Positions 33,440 through 35,016 of a stretch of DNA of 35,016 nt are shown in pieces (the stretch's first letter is position 1; every line of letters starts with the position of its first letter). The stretch spans positions 1 to 35,016 of the forward strand of contig PWFE01000139.1 of assembly GCA_003554115.1 (NCBI GenBank), written 5' to 3'. The position numbers and the translations under genes were made by a program. This DNA comes from Haloferacaceae archaeon (lineage in GTDB: Archaea > Halobacteriota > Halobacteria > Halobacteriales > Haloferacaceae). Below the pieces are notes generated by a model. The model did no database searches and was not told the DNA's origin. It saw only the letters and a list, made by a program, of their open reading frames with translations.

Positions 33440-34504
33440 ATGCGTGTAAAAGAACTGTCACTTTCTGAGTGGGATGCTGTGCTTCCCGATTCGGGGTTTG
33501 ATATCTTTCATACAACCGACGCGCTTGACGTGCTGGATTCACACTGGGCTGGGGAGCTTCGCCTGTACGGCGGATTTAAAGGCGACGAGCCGATTGGGCT
33601 ACTCCCCGTATTTATCCGTCAGCATCGGCTGGGTCGACTCATCTCTTCGCCACCAATCGGCTTCGGTATTGGGCGCCTCGGCCCGGTGTTGATGCCGACG
33701 AGCCCGAAACAGCGCAAGCGCGAATCTGTGAACAAGACGTTTGTGCGGAGCGTGGTCGACGAACTTGATGCTGTCGACCAGTTTACACTGTTTCGGGTGG
33801 TCGGCAGTACGACGTACACCGATCCACGGCCGTTCAAATGGAACGGTTTCAACGCAACACCCGATTTCACCTATCAGATCGATGTCGGCTCGAAGCCAGC
33901 AGAGCAGGTTCTCAAATCGTTCAGTCGGGATCTCCGGAAAGACATTCGGAATCAAGACGAAGCCGGGGTAACGATACGGAGAGGCGGGAACGGGGACGCC
34001 AGAAAAATATACGAGACGATGGTCCAGCGGTATCAAAGCCAAGGAAAAAACCAACCCGTTTCGTGGCCGTTCGTCGAGGATTTGTTAGCTGCAGTGGGTG
34101 ACCGCGCTCGCGTGTACGTCGCCGAATCCGACAGCGGGGAGTTCCTCAGTGGGATGATTGTACTGTATGCTGACGACACTGTATACAACTGGAAAGGCGG
34201 GACAAAAACCCAAAATCTCGATACAAGCGTTAGCGTGAACAACTTGCTTCATTGGAGAATCATCGAAGACTGTATCGAAGACCCAGCACTCGATTCCATC
34301 ACGACGTACGATTTTTATACCGCAAACAACGAACGACTGAGCCGGTACAAAAGTTCGTTCAACGGCTCGCTGGCCACCTACTACACGATCGAATCAAACG
34401 GCGTTCCGATGGCGGTCGCCAAAAAGGCGTACCGCAACGCAATGTCGAAAAAGATACCTCACGGAAAGCAACTGATAGTCGGAAACATTCTCAAAGATCG
34501 GTGA
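33440..34504 (+). CDS. FemAB-like/BioF2-type GNAT acyl- or aminoacyltransferase
   Basis: 354 residues of the double-GNAT FemAB layout. The N-terminal half has a 'FHTTDALDVLDSHWAGELRLYGGFKGDEPIGLLPVF' pattern, seen only in part here. The middle has LKSFSRDLRKDIRNQDEAGVTI, the basic helix typical of FemAB and its exopolysaccharide relatives. The C-terminal half has VYVAESDSGEFLSGMIVLYADDTVYNWKGG and LLHWRIIEDCIED, ending YDFYTANNERLSRYKSSFNG. Bacterial FemAB enzymes add amino acids from tRNA to peptidoglycan; archaea lack that wall, so here a glycan or lipid acceptor is inferred. The gene is monocistronic in this window. Confidence 0.82.
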   Translation: MRVKELSLSEWDAVLPDSGFDIFHTTDALDVLDSHWAGELRLYGGFKGDEPIGLLPVFIRQHRLGRLISSPPIGFGIGRLGPVLMPTSPKQRKRESVNKTFVRSVVDELDAVDQFTLFRVVGSTTYTDPRPFKWNGFNATPDFTYQIDVGSKPAEQVLKSFSRDLRKDIRNQDEAGVTIRRGGNGDARKIYETMVQRYQSQGKNQPVSWPFVEDLLAAVGDRARVYVAESDSGEFLSGMIVLYADDTVYNWKGGTKTQNLDTSVSVNNLLHWRIIEDCIEDPALDSITTYDFYTANNERLSRYKSSFNGSLATYYTIESNGVPMAVAKKAYRNAMSKKIPHGKQLIVGNILKDR

Positions 34505-35016
34505 TCTATGCTACGATCGACTCACTTCTTCAGCACGTTCGATCATCTGCAACAGACCTAGTCGCAGGTGACCATCATACTGTGTAATCTGTACACACCA
34601 CGCCGGATCACTCTTGACGCAGTTCTACTGACCATACGACACCGCAGTCATTCGTGATACCGTCTACTCATGTATATTTCAGTAGTTGTGTGTATATAAT
34701 AGCAGCTTATATACACACGCCTGCAAATTGGTTTCCAACTTACTGTGTCGACTGTCGTTACGACAGTATGGCTGTAATGGTAATGGTCGACTACTGTTGA
34801 TCGTTCGACGTCGGTTCTGTGAGAACGTGCGACTTCACACACTTTGTGGGTAAAGTCGGTGATCACGTTTTCAGCGTTATGGTGGATTTGGTATAGCAGT
34901 ATGGTATTTATATGAACGACGACCACCAACCAAACTGGACGTTGTGCTCCATTGATTGACCATCTGAGGCCACATTACGCTGTACAACGAACTATTCTCA
35001 CCGGATTGTGCTTCAG
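34505..35016. other. AT-rich 3' spacer without a supported gene
   Basis: The last 512 bases are AT-richer than the genes and hold no supported frame. A 12-bp inverted repeat lies at 34688-34718, a 7-bp one at 34751-34767 (ACTGTCG/CGACAGT), and a TATA-like TTTATATG at about 34907-34914 that could serve a gene beyond the window. A minus-strand frame at 34648-34929 has Tyr/His/Val-rich composition unlike the other proteins here and is not counted. Confidence 0.5.
34688..34718. repeat. Perfect 12-bp inverted repeat
   Basis: GTGTGTATATAA (34688-34699) and TTATATACACAC (34707-34718) are perfect reverse complements around a 7-base centre. The core is TATA-like on both strands, so it could be a promoter under an operator, or a hairpin ending the FemAB-like transcript. 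Confidence 0.5.

Noticed and set aside
34648..34929. A 93-residue minus-strand frame at the right end
   Set aside because: Its composition (Tyr, His, Val, Thr) differs from all other proteins here and it overlaps an inverted repeat and TATA-like boxes.
1..35016. tRNA, rRNA or insertion sequence
   Set aside because: No cloverleaf-like or rRNA-like stretch was recognised, and no transposase motif or paired terminal repeats with target duplication were seen. This was by eye, so a covariance-model or IS search would be needed to be sure.

Overview
The window looks like part of a halophilic archaeon (class Halobacteria). The coding DNA is GC-rich, the proteins are strongly acidic, GTCGAC is very frequent in coding DNA, promoters are BRE/TATA type, and several genes sit about 26-28 nt downstream of a TATA box (leaderless). 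The species cannot be named from sequence alone. No tRNA, rRNA, CRISPR array or recognisable transposase was found.

Layout. Bases 1-107 hold the end of an unidentified gene, followed by a 550-base AT-rich spacer with a hairpin-plus-T6 terminator candidate and several TATA boxes. Bases 660-2486 encode a Tat-exported protein with Fn3/Ig-like domains and a beta-rich partner with a fibre-like N-terminus. A sugar-1-phosphate nucleotidylyltransferase (AglF type) lies at 2592-3311 (-). Bases 3529-11378 form a MoxR/DUF58-type membrane module split over both strands: a DUF4129 protein (-), DUF58 plus two membrane proteins (+), then MoxR ATPase, a DUF4350-like protein and a small membrane protein (-).

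From about 11440 to the end the window is a cell-surface polysaccharide or N-glycan locus. It has an SDR sugar epimerase, a flippase and a long minus-strand gene run (26628 down to 14222). That run encodes, in transcription order, a nucleotide-sugar dehydrogenase, a membrane GT2, a NodB deacetylase, a tandem-GNAT protein, a GT4, an ATP-grasp ligase, two more GT4s, a ParB/Srx-like protein and a GT-C-like membrane protein with a repetitive Asp-rich tail. Next come a DUF1616 membrane protein, a second ATP-grasp ligase, a second ParB/Srx-like protein, an AAC(3)-fold acyltransferase, an alkaline-phosphatase-fold enzyme and a FemAB-like transferase.

How it may work (inference): AglF, the epimerase and the dehydrogenase supply activated, probably uronic-acid sugars. 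The GT2 and GT4 enzymes build a lipid-linked glycan and the flippase exports it. The deacetylase, ATP-grasp ligases, GNAT, FemAB and AAC(3) enzymes would free amino groups and add acyl or aminoacyl groups. The two ParB/Srx-fold proteins are the least explained members. The most notable idea is a haloarchaeal aminoacyl- or acyl-decorated surface glycan pathway whose set resembles bacterial XrtA/PEP-CTERM exopolysaccharide loci but has no sortase in view.
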